A stretch of DNA of 64,000 nt from Lucinisca nassula (GCA_963580285.1 OY757013.1:153067900-153131899), one strand, 5' to 3'. Positions 34,411 to 46,763 are shown, counted from the stretch's first letter. Numbers and translations: made by a program. Notes: generated by a model not told the origin, from the letters alone.

Positions 34411-34689
34411 TACTGTAATGTGAACTGGTTATACGAGTATGTGCGACAAGCAAATGGTTCAGATCAGCCTGTGCACCCACACTGTCTTGTGTTGCATTCT
34501 GCATCACGGTACATGTAACATGTTCAGGAGATGGACACTCCTGCAAATCCAACTTTTTTCTGGCCCAGAACACAGGTACGTTCCATACTTTTCAGTTCTG
34601 TGGTGCATTCTTTGCTTCCAAGCGATAATACTTTGACAAAACATATTCATATAAGGAAAACTTAGAGGTGTATGCATTGTACATTGTAA

Positions 34690-34857
34690 TTATTATTTCT
34701 GCTGTAAAAAAAAACATACATTGTGGGTACTCGTTAGAACCGCCTCAAAGAGCACCTAGAATCTATGTTTGGGTAAAAAAAAATAAAAAAATATGACAAT
34801 TTCGTATGTTTAAAATTTGAAAGAATGCACTATGTCACATGGTTGTGTTATCCTTAT
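34690..34857. mobile_element. F2 foldback element, half core
   Basis: TTATTTCTGCTGTAAAAA and a single GTTAGAACCGCCTC followed directly by AAAGAGCACC; one arm was deleted exactly at the dyad. Confidence 0.65.
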
Positions 34858-35136
34858 CATCACGTGAACAAGTCCGTGAAATGAACACCCCATAAACCCC
34901 CATTTTATATAGAGAAAACTGGGGGTTTCGGGTGTATACCTTATTTTTCTTATTTCTGTTCCAAGACATAGGTTGTGGGTACTCGTTAGAACCGCCTCAA
35001 TGAGGCGGTTCTAACGAGCACCCACAACATATGTTTGCAGTATGAATAAGAAAAATACCATGAATTTTCATTGGAAAAATAATCATTTTGGAAATGTGAA
35101 AATTGCACTATGTCACACGGATGTGTTATCGTAATG
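34858..35136. mobile_element. F2 foldback element
   Basis: CATCACGTGAACAAGTCCGT left, GTGTTATCGTAATG right, perfect core at 34977-35022. Confidence 0.85.
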
Positions 35137-35162
35137 TGGATTAAGTCTGTGCACAAACTAAT

Positions 35163-35375
35163 TTAACCCTTATCTTGCTGAATATTCATTTAAGCCACAC
35201 CCATTTCTGTCTCTCAACCAATCAAATTACTTTATGTAATTTATTGCTACAAATTTATAAATTGAATGCCAAACAGTGAAGATCCTGATCAGATGGCTTC
35301 TTCAGAAGCTATCTGATCTGGATCTACACTGTTTGCAAAGATAGGGGTTGTCGTGAACAGCAAGATAAGGGTTAA
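35163..35375. mobile_element. piggyBac-type MITE at the 3' end of the Kv gene
   Basis: TTAACCCTTATCTTGCTG left and its inverse ending CAAGATAAGGGTTAA right; TTAA on both sides is the piggyBac target. It contains the hairpin AAACAGTGAAGATCCTGATC. It lies 63 bases past the Kv stop codon and contains AATAAA on the minus strand at 35245-35240. Confidence 0.8.
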
Positions 35376-35438
35376 GACTATGCTGCGTGCTTGGGCCCAA
35401 GGAACTGTTTTTGCTTGCCGCTGGCCCTGCTTCAGGTG

Positions 35439-36743
35439 TTACATGGGTGAAACTGTCAATGTGTTTCCATCCGTCTTGTTTATGATGACATCAGTCTTTC
35501 CAATACTGACATTATTTTCAATTTTCTGGGAAAGAGACAGTTTTGTGCTCTGTTTTGTGTTGCGCTCAAGATTCCTTTGAAGAACTTCGTCAACCATAGC
35601 GTACTGGTAAAGCATCAGAAAGTTGTTCACAAATATTGGAAGAGTCAATGAGATTAAAATGACCCCAGTGATTGCACAAACTGACCCAACAAGTCTTCCA
35701 ACGCTAGATTTAGGAGTAACGTCTCCATATCCTACTGTTGTCAATGTAACGACGGCCCACCACCAACTCGTCGGGATGCTCGTAAAGTCGGTCCGGTCTT
35801 CGGCGAAATAAACTATGCTTGCAAAGGTGCATACAGCAATGAAAAGAAACATTAACAAAATTAGCAAGTCTTTAAAACTCTGCTTCACGGCGTATACCAA
35901 GACTTTTGTTGCCCTGACATTCTTTACAAGCCTAAACAGGCGAAATGTTCTCAACACTTGGAAGTAGTCAATCATATCTAGCCAGTTATCGACATATTTC
36001 TGATCCTTTTTTATTGTCGTCACAATAACATGGATGTATGTTCCAACTAGAGCTACAATGTCTACAATATTAATAATTGATAGAAAGTATTTTAGCAATG
36101 AAGGACAACAGGTCAGGCGTAGCAATAAATCCAGCGTAAAGAAAACCATCAAAATGATGTCGATGATGTCAAAAGCTCGACTATGTACCGATAAGTTTGG
36201 CAGTTCAATACGTCTTGGAGGATGATTTGGTCCTGGTGGTCGTCCACTCTCATTGTCGTCATACGGCGCGCTTGTAGTTGTTGCTTCCCTAGAGGAGCTA
36301 AACATCTTGGTTGTTGTCAGAACAGGCGGTGCAGTTCCGCCACCTGGTGGTGGAGCAGCCGGTGTTGTACTTTCTGCTGGAGATGTCGCTGGTTCCAAAC
36401 CTGCAGTTGTGAAATATGTTGTAGTTACAGTTTCTTTATTTTCATTTTCTGTTCCGGTCTTTGTTTCATGGCTTCCTCTGTTATCGTCATCAAAGAACTC
36501 ATCATCATCATAAAAATACCAGTAATATTTATCCCAGTTAAATGAGTCAGCAAAGTCAACCAAGCTGTCGCATGAAGGGTTCCCAAGATATTGTTTGATG
36601 ATTTTCAGGTCTTTGCTCCTAGTATACTCCAAATACTCCAACATCTCGCATTTGGTCAGTTGTCTTCTAAAGCTTTCCTCAGTACTAAACGCCAGACTGA
36701 ATATGGAAGTCATAATCAGTAGAAACAGAAAGATGAAATACAT
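35439..36743 (-). CDS. Voltage-gated K+ channel, exon 3 (S1-S6, pore, C-tail)
   Basis: This exon of 1305 nt (434 codons plus TAA) starts after acceptor CTTTGTCTTTTCAG in phase 0. Numbering in the 593-residue joined protein: S1 about 160-180; extracellular loop about 181-348; S2 349-370 (F and D of the charge-transfer site in VFFTLDLLLRL); S3 378-400; S4 421-440 with six basic residues every third position (RTFRLFRLVKNVRATK); S5 451-473; pore helix TSWWWAVVTLTTVGYGDVTP with the K+ filter at about 494-500; S6 509-533; C-tail 534-593 with no recognised motif. The S1-S2 loop is several times the usual length. It has two Cys, a YWYFYDDDEFFDDD acidic run, a Thr/Pro/Gly-rich stretch and one NES sequon. 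S6 carries TLPIFVNNF where Kv1-Kv4 have P-x-P. Product: plasma-membrane tetramer conducting K+ on depolarisation (family knowledge). Confidence 0.93.
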   Translation of the reverse strand: MYFIFLFLLIMTSIFSLAFSTEESFRRQLTKCEMLEYLEYTRSKDLKIIKQYLGNPSCDSLVDFADSFNWDKYYWYFYDDDEFFDDDNRGSHETKTGTENENKETVTTTYFTTAGLEPATSPAESTTPAAPPPGGGTAPPVLTTTKMFSSSREATTTSAPYDDNESGRPPGPNHPPRRIELPNLSVHSRAFDIIDIILMVFFTLDLLLRLTCCPSLLKYFLSIINIVDIVALVGTYIHVIVTTIKKDQKYVDNWLDMIDYFQVLRTFRLFRLVKNVRATKVLVYAVKQSFKDLLILLMFLFIAVCTFASIVYFAEDRTDFTSIPTSWWWAVVTLTTVGYGDVTPKSSVGRLVGSVCAITGVILISLTLPIFVNNFLMLYQYAMVDEVLQRNLERNTKQSTKLSLSQKIENNVSIGKTDVIINKTDGNTLTVSPM

Positions 36744-36788
36744 CTGAAAAGACAAAGAATACAGTTATCTTACATGGGTGTGAGAGAG

Positions 36789-37160
36789 GGATAGAATATA
36801 AGAATTCAATATGGGGTTCTGTTGTAGATGAGCGTTTCTAACCCGAGGGATGACCGTGCTGAGCGGAACCGAGGCTACGCCGAGGTTCCGCTCAGCACGG
36901 TCATCCCGAGGGTTGGAAACGCCCATCTACGACAGAACCCCATATTGGATTCTTTTTCTTGCACAACACCTCCGGTTAGTTTTGACAGCTCGCACATGTG
37001 TATTGTTTACAAAATAAAAGTAGTGCGGAAGTAGTTCCGGCAGATGAATAGAACTGAAGCGCATTTATGTTAGTTGCCTGGGTCGGAACACCAAGTCAGA
37101 ACATAAATTTCTATCCCAGGGTAAAATCGCGGATTTCCTTGTCTGGTGTGCAAGAAAAAT
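36789..37160. mobile_element. Family H element, near complete
   Basis: The palindrome at 36830-36927 (GATGAGCGTTTCTAACCCGA ... GGGTTGGAAACGCCCATC) has few mismatches. It is followed by the module TTTTGACAGCTCGCACATGT to GTCTGGTGTGCAAGAA. It lies 46 bases upstream of Kv exon 3, in intron 2. Confidence 0.8.
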
Positions 37161-37255
37161 GCCTCTAGACGGCCACAATCCGGCATAACGAGTCTAGATT
37201 GTGATCCAGAGGGATAATGTTTTCTATCTACACACCAATGTTATATGATTCTTGT

Positions 37256-37312
37256 CATCACGGAAACATGCCTATATAATTATGAACCCTTGAACCCCAC
37301 TTTTATATTGTA
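37256..37312. mobile_element. F1 left-end fragment
   Basis: CATCACGGAAACATGCCTAT followed by CCTTGAACCCCAC; cut where R-C-related sequence begins. Confidence 0.6.
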
Positions 37313-37325
37313 AACAAAACCCGGT

Positions 37326-37880
37326 AGACAACAAATTGATTATATTTTGTTGTTTTGTTTTTTCCCTAGAAACATTTTTGACAGACAGATAGCCTCCAAA
37401 TTGTCTCTATTTTCTTGGAAAAGTCAGAGAAAAGTTTTTTTCACCGTTGTTTCATCTCTGTGGTTGATTGATTTTTGTGTTCATTGAGATGTTGCACTGA
37501 TGAGTTGGGAGGCCTTCATGCGGACTGAACAAATTATTTTTCTAAATCGCGACAGAAGTAAGGGCGAGGATTGTGGCCACGTAAAATCGATTTAAGCCCC
37601 CCACTGGAATTCGTTTCACTAACCGTTCCAAGGCGGTTCTTCTGTCGTGGTTTATTTTTGTTATGGCTTGTCTTTGAGTGCGTGTATCGCTTATATTATT
37701 TTTCTTCGGATAGCCAATTGGCCATTTTGTGGGAACGTAACTGTCTCTTTGGTTTTCCGTTAGTTATGTTTCCATTAGGGTCTAATTATTTCATGTTTGT
37801 GTTTCTTTCCCTTGGTATCTCTGGTGGGAGCTGTGGGTTGATTGCATTGATTCCTGATCATTGCCTTATTTAAAATCTCG
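37326..37880 (+). repeat. R-C repeat, long copy
   Basis: GGCGGTTCTTCTGTCGTGGT, GCCAATTGGCCATTTTGTGG and ATTGATTCCTGATCATTGCC are shared with 52.9, 55.9, 62.3 and 62.9 kb. One plus frame (37571-37873) stays open in several copies, but its peptide is hydrophobic with no known domain. Confidence 0.75.
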
Positions 37881-37967
37881 TCTGTTGAATTTTTATCCAG
37901 AGGGCTAAGCATTAAAAAAAATGAGTAGCATTATGAAAACTTGCCTATTCAAATATAATGAAGATTT

Positions 37968-38163
37968 GGTTTGTTTGTTTTGGGGTTTAACGTCCCCGAC
38001 AACACTGTCAATGTCATTTTGGAGAAGCTGCTTCCAATTGTGTGGGACTTTTACCCGATATTGAGATGAAATGACATCAAGCCCTGCCGCTCAATAAAAC
38101 CAATAAGGTTAATAAGCATCATGCAGGCCATCTAATTCTTCAAGCCCCGATGGGCGGGGCCGA
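37968..38163 (+). mobile_element. R-A SINE, internally deleted
   Basis: TTTGTTTGTTTTGGGGTTTA to GCCCCGATGGGCGGGGCCG, lacking the GACGGTCCGACTCGCACC block. Confidence 0.8.
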
Positions 38164-38164
38164 T

Positions 38165-38311
38165 ATTTAAGATTTCACCACATAAAATGAAAATATTCAC
38201 ATCAAAAACTGCACGAAACATAGATTGTAGGTACTCGTTAGAACGGTCGGTCTCGGCGAGGCGGTTCTAAGTAATACCCATAATCTTTGTGTTAAGCAGA
38301 AATAAGAAAAA
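38165..38311. mobile_element. F1 core fragment
   Basis: AACATAGATTGTAGGTACTC and a mutated core GTTAGAACGGTCGGTCTCGG / GAGGCGGTTCTAA; both ends are missing. Confidence 0.6.
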
Positions 38312-38419
38312 TGGGCTTGATGAACATGCATATTGCAGCACACCGAAAGTCACAAGAAAGTTGCAGTCCAGTCTCGAACCCCCCACTCCCACACACACAC
38401 ACAGAAACACTTATACACA

Positions 38420-38716
38420 GCCCCCGCCCATCGGGGATTGAAGTAATAGATGAGCTGCATGATGCTTCCACGCAGAGCTGAAACCGACCCGCACACGAGT
38501 ACTGGTAAACCGCTTGGAGGATCTAAGCCTGCCTAGGCAAAGCGGTGCGAGTCGGCTCGTCCATGCTTATATACCCTAATGGTTTCATTGGGCGGCAGGG
38601 CTTGAGATGTCATTTCATCTCGATGTCGTGTAAAAGTCCCGCAAAATTGGAAGCAAAGACTCCAAAATGACCTTTACAGTGTTGACGGGGATTAAACCTC
38701 AAATCAAAGAAACAAA
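38420..38716 (-). mobile_element. R-A SINE
   Basis: GCCCCCGCCCATCGGGGATT to GACGGGGATTAAACCTCAAA and an (AAAC)n tail. A T-rich run follows at 38761-38801. Confidence 0.85.
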
Positions 38717-38789
38717 CAAACAAAGCACTTATACAATAAATACCATGTCTATGTGTGTGTGTTTTTTTTTTTTTTTTTTTATGTTTTTT

Positions 38790-39050
38790 TTTGTTTTTTT
38801 TTAGTTTACTGACCAAGCTAACACTATTAAGGCCATTTCAAGCCGGACACTTTACAGATCCACACGTTTCCTGGAAAGGGCTTATACGTAAGCGGTTAAT
38901 CAGTACAACGTGCATTCTTTCGGCAGAAACTGACAACTGCCCTTCTTTAATCAGCGGAATGACAATGAAAAAGGTTTCATAATCAATCTCAACCAAAGAA
39001 TGTTGCCTACCCTAGCAGGTATCGAACCTGCGACCTCCTGATCATGAGTC
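38790..39050 (-). mobile_element. tRNA-derived SINE, second type, diverged
   Basis: AAGGGCTTATACGTAAGCGG and CAGAAACTGACAACTGCCCT match 12590-12660. The B-box region is GCAGGTATCGAACCTGCGAC. Confidence 0.65.
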
Positions 39051-39134
39051 AAATGCCCATTCGCACATGTGAATGTGTAAAACCTTTATTTTACAATTGT
39101 AGATTTTTCCTTGAGGGAATAATAATAAGTTATA

Positions 39135-39265
39135 CAAGAAAAAGTATCTTACATTGGTGTTAGGGGTGGATAGAAAATCTATGTCCGGGCTCACTCCGCA
39201 AGCCTCGTGATGCCGGACTGTGACCCACGGGACGGAGTTTTCTGTTCAACCCTCCCTCTTAAAAC
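39135..39265. mobile_element. Family H2 hairpin element
   Basis: CAAGAAAAAGTATCTTACAT opens; GGGTGGATAGAAAATC and GTGATGCCGGACTGTGACCC form part of the stem, with one arm shortened. Confidence 0.65.
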
Positions 39266-39312
39266 ATCTACCGTTCTGAACCGACGCTATATTTATCCAA
39301 TAGCTTCACAAA

Positions 39313-39511
39313 TCAACGGGTCTCCGTAGCCTAGTTTGTAAGAGCGCTGACTCTCTTAATCATTAGGCCTCTCACCACTGTGGTTCTAGCCTCGCCCGTG
39401 TCAAATGTGAGACTCCAAGTTCTGCAACGGAAGATATCAGGTGGGTTTTCTACGGTTTCTCCGGTTTTCGCCCACATCTGAATAATGATCGACTCGTAAG
39501 AAGTGAAATAA
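39313..39511 (+). mobile_element. tRNA-derived SINE (GTCTCCGTAGCCTAG head)
   Basis: A box TAGCCTAGTTTGTAAGAGCG, B box GTGGTTCTAGCCTCGC, body GAGACTCCAAGTTCTGCAAC. The tail is lost at the junction with the TTAA element. Confidence 0.75.
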
Positions 39512-39725
39512 TCTAGCTCTTATCATGCTGTTCACGACAACCCCTATCTTTGGAAACAGTGTAGATCCAGATCAGATGGCTTCTGAAGAAGCCATCTGAT
39601 CAGGATCTACACTGTTTGACATTCAGTTTATGAATTTGTATGAATAAATTACATCAAGTAATCTGATTGGTTCAAAGCCAGAAATGGGTGTGGCTAAACT
39701 GAATATTCAGCAAGAGAAGGGCTAG
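39512..39725. mobile_element. piggyBac-type MITE, inverse orientation
   Basis: CTCTTATCATGCTGTTCACG left and CAGCAAGAGAAGGGCT right. The central hairpin GGAAACAGTGTAGATCCAGA is intact. The flanking TTAA is lost. Confidence 0.7.
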
Positions 39726-40049
39726 AAACGGCCGTAAAACGGAAACCAAAATCTTCACACTGAATCGGAAGAGTGCTTCAAGACAACAGAGACATCAGAT
39801 TGCTTTTACTGGTCATACGTCAAATGACATTCGTATTTACGTTTAAAGCTTTCACAACTATACACATAATTATGTTAATATTTTCAATTGAGAATATATC
39901 ACAATGTGCAGACTATATGCAAACCACTGTAGATCCTGAGTGTCCTATTACTTCCGGTTGCACTTTTGACTCTGGCTTATCAAATGTTAATCCATATTCT
40001 ATTTTTGAATTCTAATGGTACTATTCAAAGCCATGTACCATATGATATG

Positions 40050-40748
40050 CTTGTATTGAGGTTTTACGTCCATGCCAACACTATTTAGGTCATTTTGGGG
40101 TCGTTGCTTCTAATTTGGTTGGATTTCTACCAGACATTGAGATGAAACGACATTTCAAGCCCTACCGCCAAACCAAAACCGATAGGTTTAATATGCAGGG
40201 ATGGTACGACTCGCACGACTTTGCCTGGACAGTCTTAGCCCTTAGGAGAAGGGTCGTAACTAATGTGAGAACTTGTGGCTCCACCCCATTGCTCACTTTG
40301 ATGTTATAAAATATGTTTAAACAAAAAAAAAAAAAAAAAATAGACCAAAACTAATTATGTGCGGGCGGTTTTACATTACGCAAACACGCCTATACAAATA
40401 CATTGCCACCTTTATCGCCGAAAAAAAATGAAAATTTTATGATGAAAAATTGTGATATTATTCTTATTTCTGCTCCAAATATAGATTGTGGGCACTCGTT
40501 TAAACCGCCTCATCGAGGCGGTTGGGCACTCGTTAGAACCGCCTCATCGAGGCGGTTCTAACGAGTACCCACAATCTATATTTTAGAGCAGAAATAAGGA
40601 AAATAAGGTATACCCCCGGAAACCCCAGTTTTACTGTATAAAAGTGGGGTTCAAGGGGGTCAAAATTATGTTGGCGTGTTTTCGTGATGGCTCTGCGTGG
40701 AATTACCATCCGCCGAATCTATTTATCCTAGCCCCGATTGGCGTGGCC
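40050..40748 (+). mobile_element. R-A SINE interrupted by F1
   Basis: TTGAGGTTTTACGTCCATGC to about 40262, then unrelated sequence with an A-run and F1 (40374-40689). The SINE resumes as GGCTCTGCGTGGAATTACCA to CCCCGATTGGCGTGGCCC. Confidence 0.65.
40374..40689. mobile_element. F1 foldback element, duplicated core
   Basis: CATTACGCAAACACGCC left and GTGTTTTCGTGATG right. Two hairpin units (40494-40525 and 40527-40567) lie in tandem, sharing GTTGGGCACTCG. Confidence 0.85.
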
Positions 40749-40765
40749 CGCCATATGATATGGAA

Positions 40766-41011
40766 CATTACGATAACACATCCGTGGCTTTTTCTAATAC
40801 CTCTTGCTCTTGAAAAAAACATGTTTCAGATGTAATTTTTTATGCTTATTTTTCTAATTTCTAGTCCAAACATAGGTCCTGGGTGTTCTTAGAACCGCCT
40901 CATTTAGGCGGTTCTAACTAGTACCCCTGTAAATAATGTATACCCCTGTAAACCATAGTTTTCACAATATCGTGGGATGTAAAGGTGTGTTTATAACACG
41001 GACTATAGTTG
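40766..41011. mobile_element. F2 foldback element
   Basis: CATTACGATAACACATCCGT left. The core is at 40888-40921 (TTAGAACCGCCTCATTTAGG). The right half is shortened. Confidence 0.75.
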
Positions 41012-41484
41012 ACCTGAGCCCAGGATGACAATCGTTACTTAAGTTAAGGTTAAGGAGGACTTCTTATCTTAGTAAAGTATTTCCTTAAAATGTGCATTCG
41101 AAAGCCGCCTATTTCATTTACTTAGCTAAGTATTTAACTTCGGAAGAAGTCGTAATATTGACGGAAATTTTCACGAAGATTAGCACGTAAGTTTCAATTA
41201 CACATTGATGTAGGCGGCCCACAATTTTCCCGCGATCTGTCAAAAATCACTTCTTCTACTTGATTGAATGGAGACAATGGAAAATATGATGGTTTAGTTT
41301 CCATTTCACTACACAAACCATGAACGTGTTTCATTGAAGGATCACACTCGATCTCGATTTGTGCGGACAAACATTGGTCACAATGTAGCACCACGACATA
41401 TTCAAAACGCTGTTTCTATGGAGTCCCTAAAGAAACAAGAAATCATACAATATTTGAATATGCAAAAGTCGGTTTTATGGAGTC

Positions 41485-41786
41485 TTTTTGGAATTGAGGT
41501 TTAACGTCCCCGTCAACACTATGTAGGTTATTTTGGAGACGTTGTTTCCAATTTTGTGGGACTTTTACCCGACACTGAGATGAAATGATGTCTCAAGCCT
41601 TGTCGCCCATTGAAACCAAACTGCATACATGCAGTGGACGGTCTGACTCACACCACTTTGCCTGGGCAGGCTTAATCCTTTTAAGCTGTTTACTAGTACT
41701 CGTGCCAGTGTGGTCAGTTTCAGCTCTGCATGGAAGCACCATGTAGCCAAATCTGTTTCTTCAAGCCCCGAGGGGCGTGGGCGGAA
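41485..41786 (+). mobile_element. R-A SINE in Q-B
   Basis: It is flanked by TCGGTTTTATGGAGTC at 41469-41484 and 41787-41802, the same 16-base duplication as around 2035-2614. The SINE therefore inserted before copies A and B separated. Confidence 0.85.
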
Positions 41787-42354
41787 TCGGTTTTATGGAG
41801 TCTGTCCATGATTGAACCCTTTTCAAGCCGTTAGGCGTATTGCATAATATTAAAAGAAATCTGGTAGAGTCGATTATTAAGAAAATAAATATAGTCTGCG
41901 CTATGGTGAAGAACAGGGAAGACTCTCGCAGAAACCAATCCACACTTAACCCCAGCTACAATATTGTTTTCGGATGTCAATATTATACATGTATGTAGTT
42001 GATATAGTCATTAAGGACTAGATCAAACATCGTGCAGACAAACGCGGAGAAAACCGTAGCTCAAGTCGGAGTAGGAAAAAATGGGATATAAAATCACTGT
42101 TCATTCGATCTTGGATTCAAGTTCTCGTCTGTTTTTATGAGTGAGGTCCTTATCTGCGAATAACCTTACAGTTGGTGAGACATAAAGCGCTCACTCACTC
42201 GCCTCACAAACACACTCAATCACTCACATGCACGAGCTTACAAGGGAGGTGGTACGCCTCAAATTTATTTTTCATTGAGCATTTCAAGGCAAGAAGAAGA
42301 AGCATATGACTGATTGTGGCCAATACCAGTTGGACGCCCTACACGTCACATTTG

Positions 42355-42590
42355 CCTCACCCAACCAGGACAAGCCGACCACACGCGACCTCCAGTAAAC
42401 CACTTAGAAGGTCTAAGCCTGCCCAGGCAAAGAGGTGCAAGTCCATGCATATAATTCATTGGGCGACAGGGCTTGAGGTGTAATTTCATCTCAATGTCGG
42501 GTAAAATTCCGACAAAACTGGAAGCAACACTTCCAAAATCAAACCTAAATTGTGTTGCGTGGACGTTAAATCTCAAATCAATCAAAAAAG
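42355..42590 (-). mobile_element. R-A SINE, head-truncated
   Basis: CCAGGACAAGCCGACCACAC to GGACGTTAAATCTCAAATCA, then an A-rich tail. Confidence 0.75.
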
Positions 42591-42599
42591 AAAAAAAAA

Positions 42600-43180
42600 A
42601 CTTCTTCCTATTTCATAAATTTTGATATCGAGAATCTTACACAAATGATCCTTTTATATGAAAGTTACGAAACGGCCTTCGAATTGGATTTTAAATTAGA
42701 TTTTATTGCCTTTACCGTGACCATTTGCCCAGCAAATGTACATCGTTGACAGACGTTACAGTTGTTCATGCCAAAATAGTAATTATTTACATTTCAAGTG
42801 TAAAGCCTAATGAAGACCTATAAAAAACAATGCTGTTCATATTTCCATGAACGCATCGAGTCACATGCTTTTCAATGACGCCAAGTGACGCCAGTCTAAA
42901 CCATGGTTCTCTGAGATCGCATTGGGCGTTGACGACGACAGTGCTGTTCCGCTCTTTATAGAAAAACTGAGTGAAAATGTTTTTCTCACCTTTAACAATT
43001 TGCCTTATGGGCATTTTTTTCGCCCAGTGATGAGGAAAAAAGAATGTAAATATAAGAAATATTTTTTTTCGATGTTCATGGAGGTTTGAACGACAGCGGG
43101 TCGCTAGAAAAGTTTATATGAACCCCTTCGGAGTTCATTTACTTTGCAGGCGACCCTGTTCGTTCATACTTTCATGAACA
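42600..43180. other. No gene seen
   Basis: Unique-looking intron sequence within the Q-B region, with a GGGTCGC...GCGACCC near-palindrome at 43100-43152. Confidence 0.4.
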
Positions 43181-43406
43181 GCAGAAAAATAAAAGTCATT
43201 TCTTAAAGGCACGTGGCGTCATACTATTTCATGACACTGAATATAAAGACGGTATATGAACGTTGTGAACATTGTATGCGTAAAAGTAGCAGGACATGCA
43301 TAAGCGTAGGAACATGGACCCGATGTGCCACAGGATCAGTTTTTAAATAACAGACAAAAGTTATATACGCCAGCCTCCCTCCCCCACCCACCCACACACC
43401 TGTCGG

Positions 43407-43700
43407 CCCCCGCCCACCCATCGGGGCTTGAAGAAATAAATGGGATGCATGACGTTTCCACGCAGAGCTGAATCCTGCCGCACACGAGTACTGGTTACCC
43501 ACTTAGAGGATCTAAGCCTGCCCAGGCAAAGCGGAGCGAGTCGGACCGTCCATGCTTAAAAACCCTATTGGTTTCATTGGGCGATAAGGCTTGAGATGTC
43601 ATTTTATCTCAATGTCGGGTAAAAGCCCCACAAAATAGGAGCAACGTCTCCAAAATGACCTGTATAGAGTTGACGAGGACGATAAACATCAAATCAATCA
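43407..43700 (-). mobile_element. R-A SINE
   Basis: GCCCCCGCCCACCCATCGGG to GAGGACGATAAACATCAAAT; tail TCAATCAAACATACACACAC. Confidence 0.8.
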
Positions 43701-43924
43701 AACATACACACACCTACCCTGACAAAACAACCAAGTCCTTTAAGACCCCCTTTTGCTTGTAAGAACCTTCCTACACCAAACAATAACTTGTTGCCCTGTC
43801 ACCAGTATTATACAGTATTATGTAAAGGGAAGTTTTTATATAGCTCTATTCGTCGAAAACTTTGACAAACCAAGGGAGAAATACACCCAAGTAGTATAAT
43901 ACCTCATCGCCAAGTCGACTTGCG

Positions 43925-44025
43925 CCACAGGGAGGAAAAAGAAATGGCTCGACCGGGACCCGAACCCAGGGCCTCTCGCATATGATGCAAAAAGATACCG
44001 TCTGAGCTACCGAGCATGACTGGTG
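43925..44025 (-). mobile_element. tRNA-derived SINE head, single copy
   Basis: Minus strand: GCTCGGTAGCTCAGACGGTA (A box) and GGGTTCGGGTCCCGGTCGAG (B box). It is related to the 7.6-8.2 kb triplet. Confidence 0.7.
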
Positions 44026-44255
44026 ATTTCGAACAAATAAAAGCTCTCATGTTTGCCGTTATTGATATATACAATTATGTGTCAGTCAAATCTTAAAAGT
44101 TAAGGTACCTACCTGGGTTACCTTAAATATTTAAGTATTTTCTTTGGTTAAGTATCGACTTAAACGAAAGAAATTCTTTGAAATTCAGTTCATACGACAG
44201 TTAAGTAAATACTTAAAGTAGGTACTTAAAATTTAAGTACGCATTGTAATCCTGG

Positions 44256-46033
<1,778 letters not shown>

Positions 46034-46254
46034 GCATTTGCTTTACTAGATTTTGATATATTTGCCAAACCACATGTTTATACAGCATGCAAATGATCAG
46101 GAAAGGACATACATGTACCTTCAGACTCTCAGTGTAATATCAGACTGACTTATGGCACGAGCCATGAGCAATGGATGTTGAAAGCACTGGTCTGCCATTG
46201 CATACACCTACAGTGTTGCAGTCGCATCGTAATAATTGCGGGACATACCCGATC

Positions 46255-46530
46255 AAGGCCCCTGCTCACCGGGGCTTGGAGAAATAGACTGAGCTGCATG
46301 ATGTTTCCACACAGAGCTGAAACCGATCGCACAAGAGTACTAGTAAACCACTTAGAGGAGGCAAAGTGGTGCGAGTCGGATTGTCCCTACATATAAACGC
46401 TTCTGGCTTGTTTGGGTGGTAGGGCTTGAGATGTCATTTCATCTCAATGTTGGGCAAAAGTCCCACAAAATTGGAAACATCCTAAATAGTGATGATGGGG
46501 ACGTAAAACCTCAATTCAAACAAACAAACA
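46255..46530 (-). mobile_element. R-A SINE
   Basis: AAGGCCCCTGCTCACCGGGG to GGGGACGTAAAACCTCAATT and an (AAAC)n tail; its end is 47 bases past Kv exon 2 on the minus strand. Confidence 0.8.
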
Positions 46531-46576
46531 CCAACATACCCGATCGAATTTAAACAGCAGAAAAAGTTGTGTTTAC

Positions 46577-46763
46577 CTTTGCAAAGACTGATGATTCATT
46601 GTTGTCTATTATGTTCCATAGCCTTCTCCTGTAGCTAGCAAGCTTATGGCCAGATTTTACCGGAACATAGACTGAATCTCCGACTGGTACTGTAGATTGT
46701 GTTCTTAGAACATCGTGTCGAAAATTTCTTGCCGTTTCTTGCTCATCAAGAAATGATATGTAC
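46577..46763 (-). CDS. Voltage-gated K+ channel, exon 2 (T1-S1 linker)
   Basis: The exon is 187 nt. The minus-strand acceptor is TTGTCCTTTTTAG and the donor AAAG|GTAAAC. One incoming base completes Arg with exon 1, and the exon leaves in phase 0 into exon 3. It encodes 62 residues beginning YISFLDEQETARNFRHDVLR and ending RRRLWNIIDNNESSVFAK. The end matches the conserved Kv sequence just before S1 (W..x(E/D)xx.SS..AK, family knowledge). It is too short to stand out as an open frame and was found by matching splice phase to the flanking exons. Confidence 0.88.

Larger units (their letters stand above)
41022..43370 (-). repeat. Composite repeat Q, copy B (inverted relative to copy A)
   Basis: It begins GTTGACCTGAGCCCAGGATG and reads backwards through the blocks of 1330-3118. 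Copy-specific changes: no F1 inside its R-A SINE, plus about 0.8 kb of extra sequence (42355-43180) including another R-A. It lies in Kv intron 2. Confidence 0.75.

Noticed and set aside
36744..36755. Four extra residues before Kv S1 from reading into the intron
   Set aside because: These bases form the acceptor CTTTTCAG; the exon starts at 36743 in phase with the linker exon.
37571..37873. 100-codon frame in the R-C repeat as a gene
   Set aside because: It belongs to a repeat present at least six times, mostly with broken frames; hydrophobic with no domain.
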